Part shown: piece by piece, positions 33,608 through 41,103 of the stretch
How positions within the stretch are numbered: the first letter of the stretch is position 1
How the letters are laid out: each line of letters starts with the position of its first letter
Origin: Amycolatopsis antarctica
GTDB taxonomy: Bacteria > Actinomycetota > Actinomycetes > Mycobacteriales > Pseudonocardiaceae
Direction of reading: 5' to 3'
Length of the DNA stretch: 64,000 nt
NCBI RefSeq assembly: GCF_002262875.1
Contig: NZ_NKYE01000008.1
Location: 186,001 to 250,000, forward strand
Translations under genes and position numbers: made by a program
The notes under the pieces: model-generated
What the model saw: the letters and a program-made list of their open reading frames with translations, nothing else
Database searches by the model: none
Told to the model about the DNA's origin: nothing

Positions 33608-33692
33608 GGTGTCCGCCCTGGTAGATCTGTGGAGTCAATCCGGTGGAACTGGCCGTTTCGACGCTACACGGGCCCTCCGACAGTCGCAGTCG

Positions 33693-34658
33693 TCAATTCG
33701 TGGCGACGTCCGTATTTTCCGGATATGTGGTCGTTTCCGCCTCGTCGGACGCCGTTCCGAGGCCCAGTTCCGCGGCCGCCGTGCGGACCGCCTGGATGAC
33801 CAGGTTCAGCGCCGGCCTGCGCAGCGCCCCGGTGCGCGAGGCGATGGAGACCGTACGGATCAGCGGACTGGTCAAAGCCACGATGTCGACCCCGTCGGGC
33901 CGCAGCGTGAGCCCCAGGTCGGAGACCAGGGTGATGCCCAGCCCCGCCGCGACCATCGCCATGGCCGTGGACTGCTCCTCGACCTCGTGGTTGATCTTCG
34001 GCTCGAAACCGTTGCGCTGGCAGGCCACCCGCACGGCCCGGCCGAAATGGCTCTTGCGGCTGGCCAGGATCCACGGATGCTCGGCGAGTTCCAGCAGTGA
34101 GACCACGCCCGCCGGGACCGCGCCGGATGGAACGGCCGCGTGCAGCCGCTCGACCGCGATCACCGACCGTTCCAGGTTCGTGTCCCACGCCATCGGCGCG
34201 TCCGAATAGTCCAGCACGAACGAGAAGTCGAGAGTCCCGTCCCGTACCGCGCCCGCCGTGTCCTCCGGCGCCAGCTCCCGGGTGCGCACGTGGATACCCG
34301 GGTAGTCGACCGCGAGCGCCGTCAGTGCCACGGGCATCAGACCCGAGGCGACCGAGGCCCAGACCCCCGCCGTCAGCCGGACCGTCACCGACTCCTGCGC
34401 CTCCTCCAGCGCGAGGGTCGCCCGTTCCACGGCGCCGAGGATCTCCTCGGCGTGCTCGGTGAGCAGCACGCCCAGCTCGGTGAGCTGCACCCGCCTGCCG
34501 AGGCGCTCGAACAGCTTGGCCCCGACGTCCCGTTCGAGCTGCGCGAGCTGCTGCGAAACGGCGGACGCCGTGTAGTGCAGCGCGGCCGCGGCCGCCGTGA
34601 CGGTGCCCCGCCGGTGAAGTTCCCGGAGCATTCGCAACCGGTGCAACGAAAGCTCCAT
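33693..34658 (-). CDS. LysR-family transcriptional regulator
   Basis: A 321-residue LysR regulator with the winged helix at residues 1-60 (LHRLRMLRELHRRGTVTAAA, then SAVSQQLAQLERDVG) and a periplasmic-binding-like effector domain behind it. The ATG at 34658 gives the usual family start; the frame is open further upstream but without a ribosome site. It diverges from an amino-acid dehydrogenase gene across 260 bp and probably controls it. The effector is unknown, perhaps an amino acid. Confidence 0.9.
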   Translation of the reverse strand: MELSLHRLRMLRELHRRGTVTAAAAALHYTASAVSQQLAQLERDVGAKLFERLGRRVQLTELGVLLTEHAEEILGAVERATLALEEAQESVTVRLTAGVWASVASGLMPVALTALAVDYPGIHVRTRELAPEDTAGAVRDGTLDFSFVLDYSDAPMAWDTNLERSVIAVERLHAAVPSGAVPAGVVSLLELAEHPWILASRKSHFGRAVRVACQRNGFEPKINHEVEEQSTAMAMVAAGLGITLVSDLGLTLRPDGVDIVALTSPLIRTVSIASRTGALRRPALNLVIQAVRTAAAELGLGTASDEAETTTYPENTDVATN

Positions 34659-34800
34659 GCAGGAAGCGTAAACGGAACTGTGCATGATCCTTAACTGGAC
34701 GCGCGTAAGCCGTCGGGCGCACTCTGGTGACACGGCGGGAGGCACGCCGGATCGGGTCGGCGAAGAGCCGAAAAAGCCCAGCCCACACAACATCACAGCA

Positions 34801-34833
34801 CCGGACTTCTCCTGGGGCACGCGGGAAGTCCGG
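34801..34833. promoter_or_regulatory. 9-bp inverted repeat in lysR-gdh intergenic region
   Basis: CCGGACTTC and GAAGTCCGG form a perfect dyad with a 15-nt spacer, about 90 bp before the dehydrogenase start. It may be a transcript hairpin or a regulator site; its spacing is longer than the classic LysR T-N11-A box. Confidence 0.4.
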
Positions 34834-34918
34834 CGCATCCCCCATGCCCGAAAACGGCCGGGTGCCCGCACTTGAGCCATTTGGACCATATCGAGAAGTA
34901 CGCTTGGAGGTGGTTGAC

Positions 34919-36124
34919 GTGATCGCCGAGAACACCGAACCCTTGCTGAGGCTGACGTGGACGGACCCGGTGACCGGCACCAGGGGTTACCTGGTGGTGC
35001 ACACCCTCGTGTCCGGACTGGCGACCGGCGGCACCCGGATGCGGGCCGGCTGCACCCTCGGTGAGGTCGAGGACCTCGCCTTCGGCATGGCCGCGAAAAC
35101 CGCCACCTTCAACCTGCCGGTCGGCGGTGCCAAGGGCGGCATCGACTTCGACCCCAAGGACCCCAGGGCCAAGGGCGTACTCACCCGCTTCTGCCAGGCC
35201 ATGCGCCCGTGGCTGGACGCGAGCTGGGTGACCGCGGAGGACCTCGGCGTCCCGCAGCACTTCATCGACGAGGTCTTCGCCGACCTCGGCCTCGAGCAGT
35301 CGTACCACGCGGCCATCAGCCGCGCGGCCGACCCGGAGCGGACTCTGCGCCGCGTTCAGGCCGGCCTGAACGCGCCGGTCCCCGGCGGACTGCTGCTCGG
35401 CGACGTCATCGGCGGTTACGGCGTGGCGCAGTCCTGCCTGGGTGCGGCATACGCCTGGGGCTGGGAGGAATCGGCCACCACCGTCGCGATCCAGGGCATC
35501 GGCACCATGGGCGGCGGCGCCGCCTGGTACCTGCACGAGGCGGGCGTGAAGGTGGTGGCCGTCGCCGACGCCGCGGGCACCCTCTACGACCCGAACGGCC
35601 TGGACATCCCGGCCCTGCTGGAGCTGCGGGACCGTTTCGGCGAGGTGGACCGCTCGACGCTGCCGGCCCACGTCCAGCAGCTCCCCCGCGGGGCCGTCAT
35701 CGGCATCGACGCGGACATCCTGGTTCCCGCGGCGATCTCCTACGCGATCACCCCGGACAACTTCGACGAGGTCGCCGCCAAGGTCGTCATCGAGGCCGCG
35801 AACGCCGCGACCACCCCCGAGGCGGAGGCCATGCTCGCCGAGCGCGGGATCCCGGTGATCCCGGACTTCGTGGCGAACGCGGGTGCGGCCGCCTGGGCCT
35901 GGTGGTTGCTGCTCGGCCAGGTCGGCGCCGACCCGGCCGACTCCTTCCTGCGCCTGCGCAACGAGATGCAGGCCAAGGTCGCACTGCTGCTGGGTGAGTG
36001 GAACGCCGAGGGCACCCGGCCGCGGCTGACCGGCTGGGCGCTCGCCGACAGCAACCGCGGCACGCTCGTCGAGGGTGCCGAGATGGCCGAGGCGACGGGC
36101 GTGCCCGCGCTGACCATCCCGTAG
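34919..36124 (+). CDS. Glu/Leu/Phe/Val family amino-acid dehydrogenase
   Basis: A 401-residue NAD(P)-dependent amino-acid dehydrogenase. The catalytic region has AAKTATFNLPVGGAKGGIDF with the substrate Lys, and AEDLGVPQHFIDEV with the catalytic Asp. The Rossmann loop is IQGIGTMGGGAAWY, with Met where GNVG is usual. The GTG at 34919 follows GGAGGTG at ideal distance. An ATG 25 codons earlier has no ribosome site. The exact substrate (glutamate, leucine or another amino acid) cannot be told. It is divergent from lysR. Confidence 0.85.
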   Translation: MIAENTEPLLRLTWTDPVTGTRGYLVVHTLVSGLATGGTRMRAGCTLGEVEDLAFGMAAKTATFNLPVGGAKGGIDFDPKDPRAKGVLTRFCQAMRPWLDASWVTAEDLGVPQHFIDEVFADLGLEQSYHAAISRAADPERTLRRVQAGLNAPVPGGLLLGDVIGGYGVAQSCLGAAYAWGWEESATTVAIQGIGTMGGGAAWYLHEAGVKVVAVADAAGTLYDPNGLDIPALLELRDRFGEVDRSTLPAHVQQLPRGAVIGIDADILVPAAISYAITPDNFDEVAAKVVIEAANAATTPEAEAMLAERGIPVIPDFVANAGAAAWAWWLLLGQVGADPADSFLRLRNEMQAKVALLLGEWNAEGTRPRLTGWALADSNRGTLVEGAEMAEATGVPALTIP

Positions 36125-36145
36125 GCACCGGCGTACGGTCCGGCT

Positions 36146-36189
36146 CGTGCGGAAGGGCGTCTCCCCGGGGGAGGCGCCCTTCCGCACGT
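36146..36189 (+). terminator. Terminator hairpin after amino-acid dehydrogenase
   Basis: An inverted repeat with arms of about 19 bp, CGTGCGGAAGGGCGTCTCC and its near-complement (one G-T pair), with a CCGGG loop, begins about 22 bp after the stop. Confidence 0.85.
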
Positions 36190-36210
36190 CCGGCCGGGTA
36201 CCGCTGGTCG

Positions 36211-36226
36211 CAATACGTACGTACGG
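36211..36226 (+). promoter_or_regulatory. AcnR-type operator upstream of acnR
   Basis: CAATACGTACGTACGG matches the AcnR consensus CAGNACNNNCGTACTG at all but two defined positions. It lies inside the larger imperfect palindrome CAATACGTACGTACGGATTG (36211-36230), 38 bp before the acnR ATG. This fits autoregulation by AcnR. Confidence 0.6.
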
Positions 36227-36263
36227 ATTGCATCGCATCCTGCCGAGGTGCCAGGATCACGGG

Positions 36264-36848
36264 ATGCCACGGGTCAGCCAGGACCACCTGGACGCACGGC
36301 GGCGCCAGATCCTCGACGGCGCGCGGGTGTGTTTCGCGCGCCACGGATACGAGGGTGCCACGGTGCGGCGCCTGGAGGAAGCGACCGGACTCTCCCGCGG
36401 CGCGATCTTCCATCACTTCCGCGACAAGGAGTCGCTCTTCCTCGCGCTCGCCGAGGACGACGCCGTGCGCATGGCCGACGTCGTCGCCGAGCAGGGCCTG
36501 GTACAGGTGATGCGCGATCTGCTCGCCGGCGGCAGCGCGCACCCGGCCGACTGGCTCGGTACCCGGCTGGAGGTGTCCAGACGGCTGCGCACCGACCCGG
36601 ACTTCCGGGCGCGCTGGGCGGAGCGTTCGCAGCAGCTCACCATCGCCACCCGGCAGCGCCTGCTGCGTCAGCGCGAGGCCGGCAACCTGCGCGACGACGT
36701 CGGGGTGGACGTGCTCACCGCGTTCCTCGAACTGGTCCTCGAAGGCGTCGTGTCCCACCTGGCGATGGGACTGCCCGCCGACGATCTCGAACCGGTGCTC
36801 GACCTGGTCGAGGAGACGGCACGGCGGCACCGCACGGGAACCCGCTGA
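36264..36848 (+). CDS. acnR: TetR-type aconitase repressor AcnR
   Basis: A 194-residue TetR regulator. The DNA-binding region ILDGARVCFARHGYEGATVR and RLEEATGLSRGAIFHHFRDK is almost the AcnR sequence of Corynebacterium, and LAEDDAVRMADVVAEQGLV continues the match. In that genus AcnR represses acn and responds to citrate and iron. It is not next to acnA here but 15 kb downstream. Possible AcnR sites lie before both genes. Confidence 0.85.
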   Translation: MPRVSQDHLDARRRQILDGARVCFARHGYEGATVRRLEEATGLSRGAIFHHFRDKESLFLALAEDDAVRMADVVAEQGLVQVMRDLLAGGSAHPADWLGTRLEVSRRLRTDPDFRARWAERSQQLTIATRQRLLRQREAGNLRDDVGVDVLTAFLELVLEGVVSHLAMGLPADDLEPVLDLVEETARRHRTGTR

Positions 36849-36897
36849 GCCGGAGTCAGCGCCTGCGCGCCTCCGGAGTCCGTGGTGCACTGGGGCG

Positions 36898-37467
36898 ATG
36901 GAACTCCTCGACGCACACGGCTCGGCGATGCGCGAGTTCGACCGGCTGGTCCACCGGATCGATGCCGGGGCATGGGACTCGCCGACCCCGTGCACCGACT
37001 GGAACGTCCGGGAACTGCTGGCGCATCTGGTCTCCGAGCAACTGTGGGTACCGCACCTGCTCGGTGGCGGCACCATCGCCGGGGCGGGCGACCGTTTCGA
37101 CGGCGATGTGCTCGGTGACCACCCCGTGCGCGCGTGGGAACGCTCCTCCGCCCGCGCCCGCGAGGCGTGGCTCGCCGACGGTGCCACCGGCGGCCAGGTG
37201 CACGTCTCGTTCGGCCGGATCGACACCACCGAGTACGGCTGGCAGATGACCCTGGATCTCGCGGTGCACGGCTGGGACCTCGCGAGTGCGCTGGGCGCGG
37301 CGCAGCCCATCGAGGCGGCGCTGGCGCGGGAGCTGCTCGACACGATGGGCCCGCAGGTCGAGAGCTTCGCCGGCAGCGGGATCTTCGGCGAACCGGTGCC
37401 CGTCGCCGGCGACGCGCCCGCAGCCGACCGGCTGGTCGCACTGCTCGGCCGCGACCCCGTCCGGTGA
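36898..37467 (+). CDS. TIGR03086-type DinB/mycothiol-dependent isomerase-like protein
   Basis: A 189-residue four-helix DinB-fold protein. DSPTPCTDWNVRELLAHL near residue 30 carries a conserved Cys and the first metal His, and LDLAVHGWDLASAL near residue 125 holds the second His. Related proteins are mycothiol-dependent maleylpyruvate isomerases or metal-dependent thiol transferases. The substrate is unknown. It starts 49 bp after acnR, perhaps on the same transcript. Confidence 0.8.
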   Translation: MELLDAHGSAMREFDRLVHRIDAGAWDSPTPCTDWNVRELLAHLVSEQLWVPHLLGGGTIAGAGDRFDGDVLGDHPVRAWERSSARAREAWLADGATGGQVHVSFGRIDTTEYGWQMTLDLAVHGWDLASALGAAQPIEAALARELLDTMGPQVESFAGSGIFGEPVPVAGDAPAADRLVALLGRDPVR

Positions 37468-37597
37468 CCTGCACCCGTTAGTCCCTCTTCCGGGCCGCTG
37501 ACCCGGTACGATCGCGGCACCGGCCCCGCCGGAGCCCCCGTCGACGATCTGCGCCGGGCGGCATTGGAACGTACATCCATGAGGAGTGAAGTTTTTC

Positions 37598-37687
37598 GTG
37601 CGCGATGCGCAGTCACCTGGTGACAGTACTGAGCCGGGTGACCGACCCGGCTTCCCCGCCCGCCGGCTCGACGGCGGTGCCCGCTGA
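37598..37687 (+). CDS. Possible 29-aa leader ORF coupled to CNNM gene
   Basis: A GTG behind GAGGAG (11-nt spacing) opens a 29-codon frame, VRDAQSPGDSTEPGDRPG and an Arg-rich end. Its TGA overlaps the ATG of the CNNM gene (TGATG). The perfect palindrome GTCACC-t-GGTGAC lies inside it (37612-37624). Coupling and the ribosome site suggest a translated leader; there is no homology evidence, and the spacing is long. Confidence 0.35.
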   Translation: MRDAQSPGDSTEPGDRPGFPARRLDGGAR

Positions 37688-39060
37688 TGGACGTGGTGCT
37701 CTCCGTTCTCGGCGTCCTGTTCTTCTTCCTGCTGACCGTGGGCACGGGCCTGGCGGTCGCCGCCGAGTTCTCGTTGACCGCACTGGAACGCAGCACCGTC
37801 GACGCCAATGTGCGCCAGGTCGGTGACAAGCGGTCCAAGACCGTGCAGAAGGCGCACCGGACGCTGTCCTTCCAGCTTTCCGGCGCCCAGGTGGCCATCA
37901 CCATCACCACCCTGGTCACCGGTTACCTCGCCGAGCCGCTGATCGGCCAGCTCGTCCGCCCGCTGTTGCTCGGGCTCGGCATGGCCGACGGCCTGGCAGG
38001 CGGTTTCTCGCTTGCCATCTCGCTGCTGCTGGCGACCTCGCTGTCCATGGTCATCGGCGAGATGATGCCGAAGAACCTGGCGATCGCCCGCCCGCTGCAG
38101 ACCGCGCGGGCGGTGGCCGGGTACCACTCGCGGTTCTCGGCGATGTTCGGCTGGCTGATCAACCTGATGAACAACAGCGCGAACGTTCTCGTGCGCAAGC
38201 TCGGCGTCGAGCCGCAGGAGGAACTGCGCTCGGCCCGTTCCCCCCAGGAACTCGGCTCGATCGTCCGGTCCAGCGCCGAGAGCGGCACGCTGGACACCTC
38301 GACCGCCGAACTGCTCGACCGTTCGTTGCGCTTCGGCGACCGCACGGCCGAGGAACTGATGACCCCGCGGGTACAGGTCGAGTCGCTGACCGTCGACGGC
38401 ACGATCAACGATCTGGTCGCAGTCTCGCGCGCCACCGGATTCTCCCGCTTTCCCGTCTATACCGAGGATCTGGACGACGTGCAGGGCGCGGTGCACATCA
38501 AGCAGGCGTTCACCGTGCCCGCCGCCGACCGGGACAACGTCCGCATCCGCTCGGTCATGCGGCCGGTGCCCACCGTGCCGGAGTCGCTGCCCGGTGACAC
38601 TCTGCTGGACCGGCTGCGGGACTCCCGCTTCCAGCTCGCCATCGTCGTCGACGAGTACGGCGGGACGGCCGGACTGGTCACACTGGAGGACGTGGTCGAG
38701 GAGATCATCGGCGACGTCCGCGACGAGCACGACGATCAGGAGGCGCCGGCCTCGCAGCAACTCGGTTCCGACACCTGGATGCTCTCCGGTCAGCTCAGGG
38801 CCGACGAGGTCGCCGACGTCACCGGGTTCCGGATGCCCGAGGGCGACTACGAGACGATCGCGGGCCTGATCATGCAACGCCTCGGCCGGATCCCTGCCGA
38901 CGGCGACACCACCGAGGTCGACGGGTGGCGGCTCACCGTCACCTCCATGGACCGGCACCGCGTCGCCGAGGTTCGCGTGCACCGCGGCGCCTCCGGCGAG
39001 GAATCGGCGGACGAACCGGACCGGACGACCACCCGGCGGGACCAGGAGGCGAACCGATGA
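37687..39060 (+). CDS. CNNM/DUF21-CBS-CorC membrane protein 1 (hemolysin C family)
   Basis: A 457-residue protein with four membrane segments in an N-terminal DUF21/CNNM domain (residues 1-200, with FQLSGAQVAITITTLVTGYL), a CBS pair (about 220-345, with MTPRVQVESL and VVDEYGGTAGLVTLEDVVEE) and a C-terminal CorC domain of about 85 residues. The family is linked to magnesium or cobalt efflux and sensing. It overlaps the second CNNM gene by ATGA; the two probably form a heteromer. Confidence 0.92.
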   Translation: MDVVLSVLGVLFFFLLTVGTGLAVAAEFSLTALERSTVDANVRQVGDKRSKTVQKAHRTLSFQLSGAQVAITITTLVTGYLAEPLIGQLVRPLLLGLGMADGLAGGFSLAISLLLATSLSMVIGEMMPKNLAIARPLQTARAVAGYHSRFSAMFGWLINLMNNSANVLVRKLGVEPQEELRSARSPQELGSIVRSSAESGTLDTSTAELLDRSLRFGDRTAEELMTPRVQVESLTVDGTINDLVAVSRATGFSRFPVYTEDLDDVQGAVHIKQAFTVPAADRDNVRIRSVMRPVPTVPESLPGDTLLDRLRDSRFQLAIVVDEYGGTAGLVTLEDVVEEIIGDVRDEHDDQEAPASQQLGSDTWMLSGQLRADEVADVTGFRMPEGDYETIAGLIMQRLGRIPADGDTTEVDGWRLTVTSMDRHRVAEVRVHRGASGEESADEPDRTTTRRDQEANR

Positions 39061-40100
39061 GCGACTGGTTCTACATCGCGCTGGTGGTCGTGCTGCTGCT
39101 GGCCAACGCGTTCTTCGTCGGCGCCGAGTTCGCGCTCATCTCCTCCCGCCGTGACCGGCTGGAGGCCTTGCTGGAGCAGGGGAAGACCCGGGCACGCATC
39201 GTCATCAACGCGAGCCGCAACGTCTCGCTCATGCTGGCGGGCGCACAACTCGGCATCACCATCGCCTCACTGCTGCTCGGCAGGCTCGGTGAACCGGCGA
39301 TCGCGCACCAGCTCGCCGGCCTGTTCGAGCTGATCGGGATCCCCGACGTACTGCTGCACCCGATCTCGTTCGCGATCGCGCTGGCGTTCATCACCGTCCT
39401 GCACGTGCTGATCGGCGAGATGGTGCCGAAGAACCTGGCCATCGCCGAACCGGAACGGCTCGCACTGTGGCTGGTCCCGGTGCACGTCGGCTGGGTCAAG
39501 ATCGCCAACCCCTTCATCTGGTTGCTGAACACGGTCGCGAACGCCCTGCTGCGGTTGTTCAAGGTGGAGCCGAAGGACGAACTGGAGACCGCCTACACCT
39601 CCGACGAACTCGCCGAACTGCTGAGCGAGTCGCGACAGGAGGGGCTGCTGGAGCAGTCCGAGCACCGACGCCTCAGCCAGACCCTGTCCTCGGTGCAGAA
39701 GACCGTGCGCGACGTGCTGGTGCCGATGGACCAGCTCACCACCCTGCCGAGCGCGCCGACGGTGGGAGACGTGGAACGGGCCGTGTCCGGCACGGGCTTC
39801 TCCCGCTTCCCGATCCGCGCGGCGGATGGGGCGCTGACCGGCTACGTGCACGTGAAGGACGTGCTCGACCAGGTCGGCGAGGCGCCGGAGACCACGGTGG
39901 CCGAGGGCAAGTCGCGGATGCTCACCGAGCTGTCCGCCGACGCGCGACTCGACGTCGCGCTCTCGGCGATGCGCAAGGAGGGCAGCCACCTGGCCAGGGC
40001 CATGGACGGCGAGGGTGCGGCCGTCGGCGTGGTGGCACTGGAGGACCTGGTCGAGCAGTACGTCGGCACGGTGCGCGACGGGACCCACGTCGGCGCGTGA
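39057..40100 (+). CDS. CNNM/DUF21-CBS membrane protein 2, lacking CorC domain
   Basis: A 347-residue paralogue of the preceding protein with an N-terminal DUF21 domain (LLLANAFFVGAEFALISSRR, MLAGAQLGITIASLLLG, IGEMVPKNLAIAEPERLA) and a CBS pair. It ends shortly after the second CBS motif and so lacks the C-terminal CorC domain of its partner. The start overlaps gene 1 (ATGA) and the stop overlaps the next gene (TGATG). Confidence 0.92.
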   Translation: MSDWFYIALVVVLLLANAFFVGAEFALISSRRDRLEALLEQGKTRARIVINASRNVSLMLAGAQLGITIASLLLGRLGEPAIAHQLAGLFELIGIPDVLLHPISFAIALAFITVLHVLIGEMVPKNLAIAEPERLALWLVPVHVGWVKIANPFIWLLNTVANALLRLFKVEPKDELETAYTSDELAELLSESRQEGLLEQSEHRRLSQTLSSVQKTVRDVLVPMDQLTTLPSAPTVGDVERAVSGTGFSRFPIRAADGALTGYVHVKDVLDQVGEAPETTVAEGKSRMLTELSADARLDVALSAMRKEGSHLARAMDGEGAAVGVVALEDLVEQYVGTVRDGTHVGA

Positions 40101-40984
40101 TGGAACGACTGGCCGAACGGGAGTGGCGGGAGCGGGAGCGGGCGCACGTCGCCCGCATGCGGCGCTGGACCGAACCGCACCAGCGCCGCCGCTCCCTCGG
40201 CCAGCCGCATCCGGTGCTGGACTTCCTGTTCACGTACTACTCGCACCGGCCGTCCCATCTCGAACGGTGGCAGCCGGGGCCGGGCGTCGTGCTGGCCGGA
40301 GCCGGGGCCCGACGCTTCCTCCGGCGCGCCGCGTTCCGCGAGGTCGAGGGCGGCGTCGCGCTGGACGAGGCCGCGCTCACCGCGGGCCGGCTACGCACGG
40401 CCACGGCAGTACGCACCCTGCTGACGGCCACCGCGTCCCGGGCGCCCCGGCTGAACTGCTTCGGTCTGCACGAATGGGCGATGGTCTACCGCCATCCGGC
40501 TGACGACGTCCGGCACGCCCAGGTTCCGCTCCGACTGGGCTCCGCGGGCACCGACGAGGTGGTGGAATCCCTGGAGATCCGCTGTGGCCACTATGACGCG
40601 TTCCGCTTCTTCACCGAACCCGCGCGTCCACGCAACCGGCTCACTCCCAGCCGGGAGAGCCAGGTCCGGCTGGAACAGCCGGGATGCCTGCACGCCAACA
40701 TGGATCTGTTCAAATGGGCATACAAGCTCGACCCGTTCATCCCCGCCGAGCTGCTGGGCGACTGTTTCGAACTGGCCGCCGACATCCGTGAGCTGGACAT
40801 GCGGGCAAGCCCGTACGACCTGTCCGCGTACGGCTATCCGCCGGTGCGCATCGAGACCGCCGCGGGCCGCGCAGAATACGCCAGGGCGCAGTCCGACTTC
40901 GCCCGTCGCGCGGCTCCGCTGCGCGATCGGCTGATCGCAGCGTGCGGATCACTACTGACAAAGCACGCGCCGTCCGGTAAATAG
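40100..40984 (+). CDS. 3-methyladenine DNA glycosylase-type protein (actinobacterial)
   Basis: A 294-residue protein. The motif HPVLDFLFTYYSHRPSHLER near residue 38, LNCFGLHEWAMVYRH, HYDAFRFFTEPARPRNRL and HANMDLFKWAYKLDPF define a conserved actinobacterial family often labelled 3-methyladenine DNA glycosylase. I see no helix-hairpin-helix or AAG motif, so the enzymatic name rests on annotation tradition rather than visible catalytic residues. It is translationally coupled to the CNNM pair by TGATG. Confidence 0.65.
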   Translation: MERLAEREWRERERAHVARMRRWTEPHQRRRSLGQPHPVLDFLFTYYSHRPSHLERWQPGPGVVLAGAGARRFLRRAAFREVEGGVALDEAALTAGRLRTATAVRTLLTATASRAPRLNCFGLHEWAMVYRHPADDVRHAQVPLRLGSAGTDEVVESLEIRCGHYDAFRFFTEPARPRNRLTPSRESQVRLEQPGCLHANMDLFKWAYKLDPFIPAELLGDCFELAADIRELDMRASPYDLSAYGYPPVRIETAAGRAEYARAQSDFARRAAPLRDRLIAACGSLLTKHAPSGK

Positions 40985-41030
40985 AATGACGACTGAAAGT
41001 CAGCACACATTCCTGATGAGTGTCGCCTGT

Positions 41031-41060
41031 TTGGGTGATAACGTTTTGGTTGCATACACT
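41031..41060 (+). promoter_or_regulatory. Promoter of proline-rich membrane protein gene
   Basis: TTGGGT (41031-41036) and TACACT (41055-41060) with an 18-bp spacer lie in an unusually A/T-rich 60 bp. The start codon is 44 bp downstream. Confidence 0.5.
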
Positions 41061-41103
41061 CCGCGTCGGGCAACCTGAGCGAATGTGACAGTGAGAGGAC
41101 ACG

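Noticed and set aside
32343-33638. Upstream extension of the egtB frame through egtA
   Set aside because: The extension is Arg/Pro/Gly-rich shadow sequence of egtA. The GTG overlapping the egtA stop gives a normal-length EgtB.
37468-37597. Magnesium M-box riboswitch before CNNM gene
   Set aside because: Only a short GTTAG resemblance was found; the rest of the conserved core is absent.
36856-38982. Long minus-strand frame opposite the DinB-type and CNNM genes
   Set aside because: It is the composition shadow of two recognisable genes on the plus strand, with no motif of its own.
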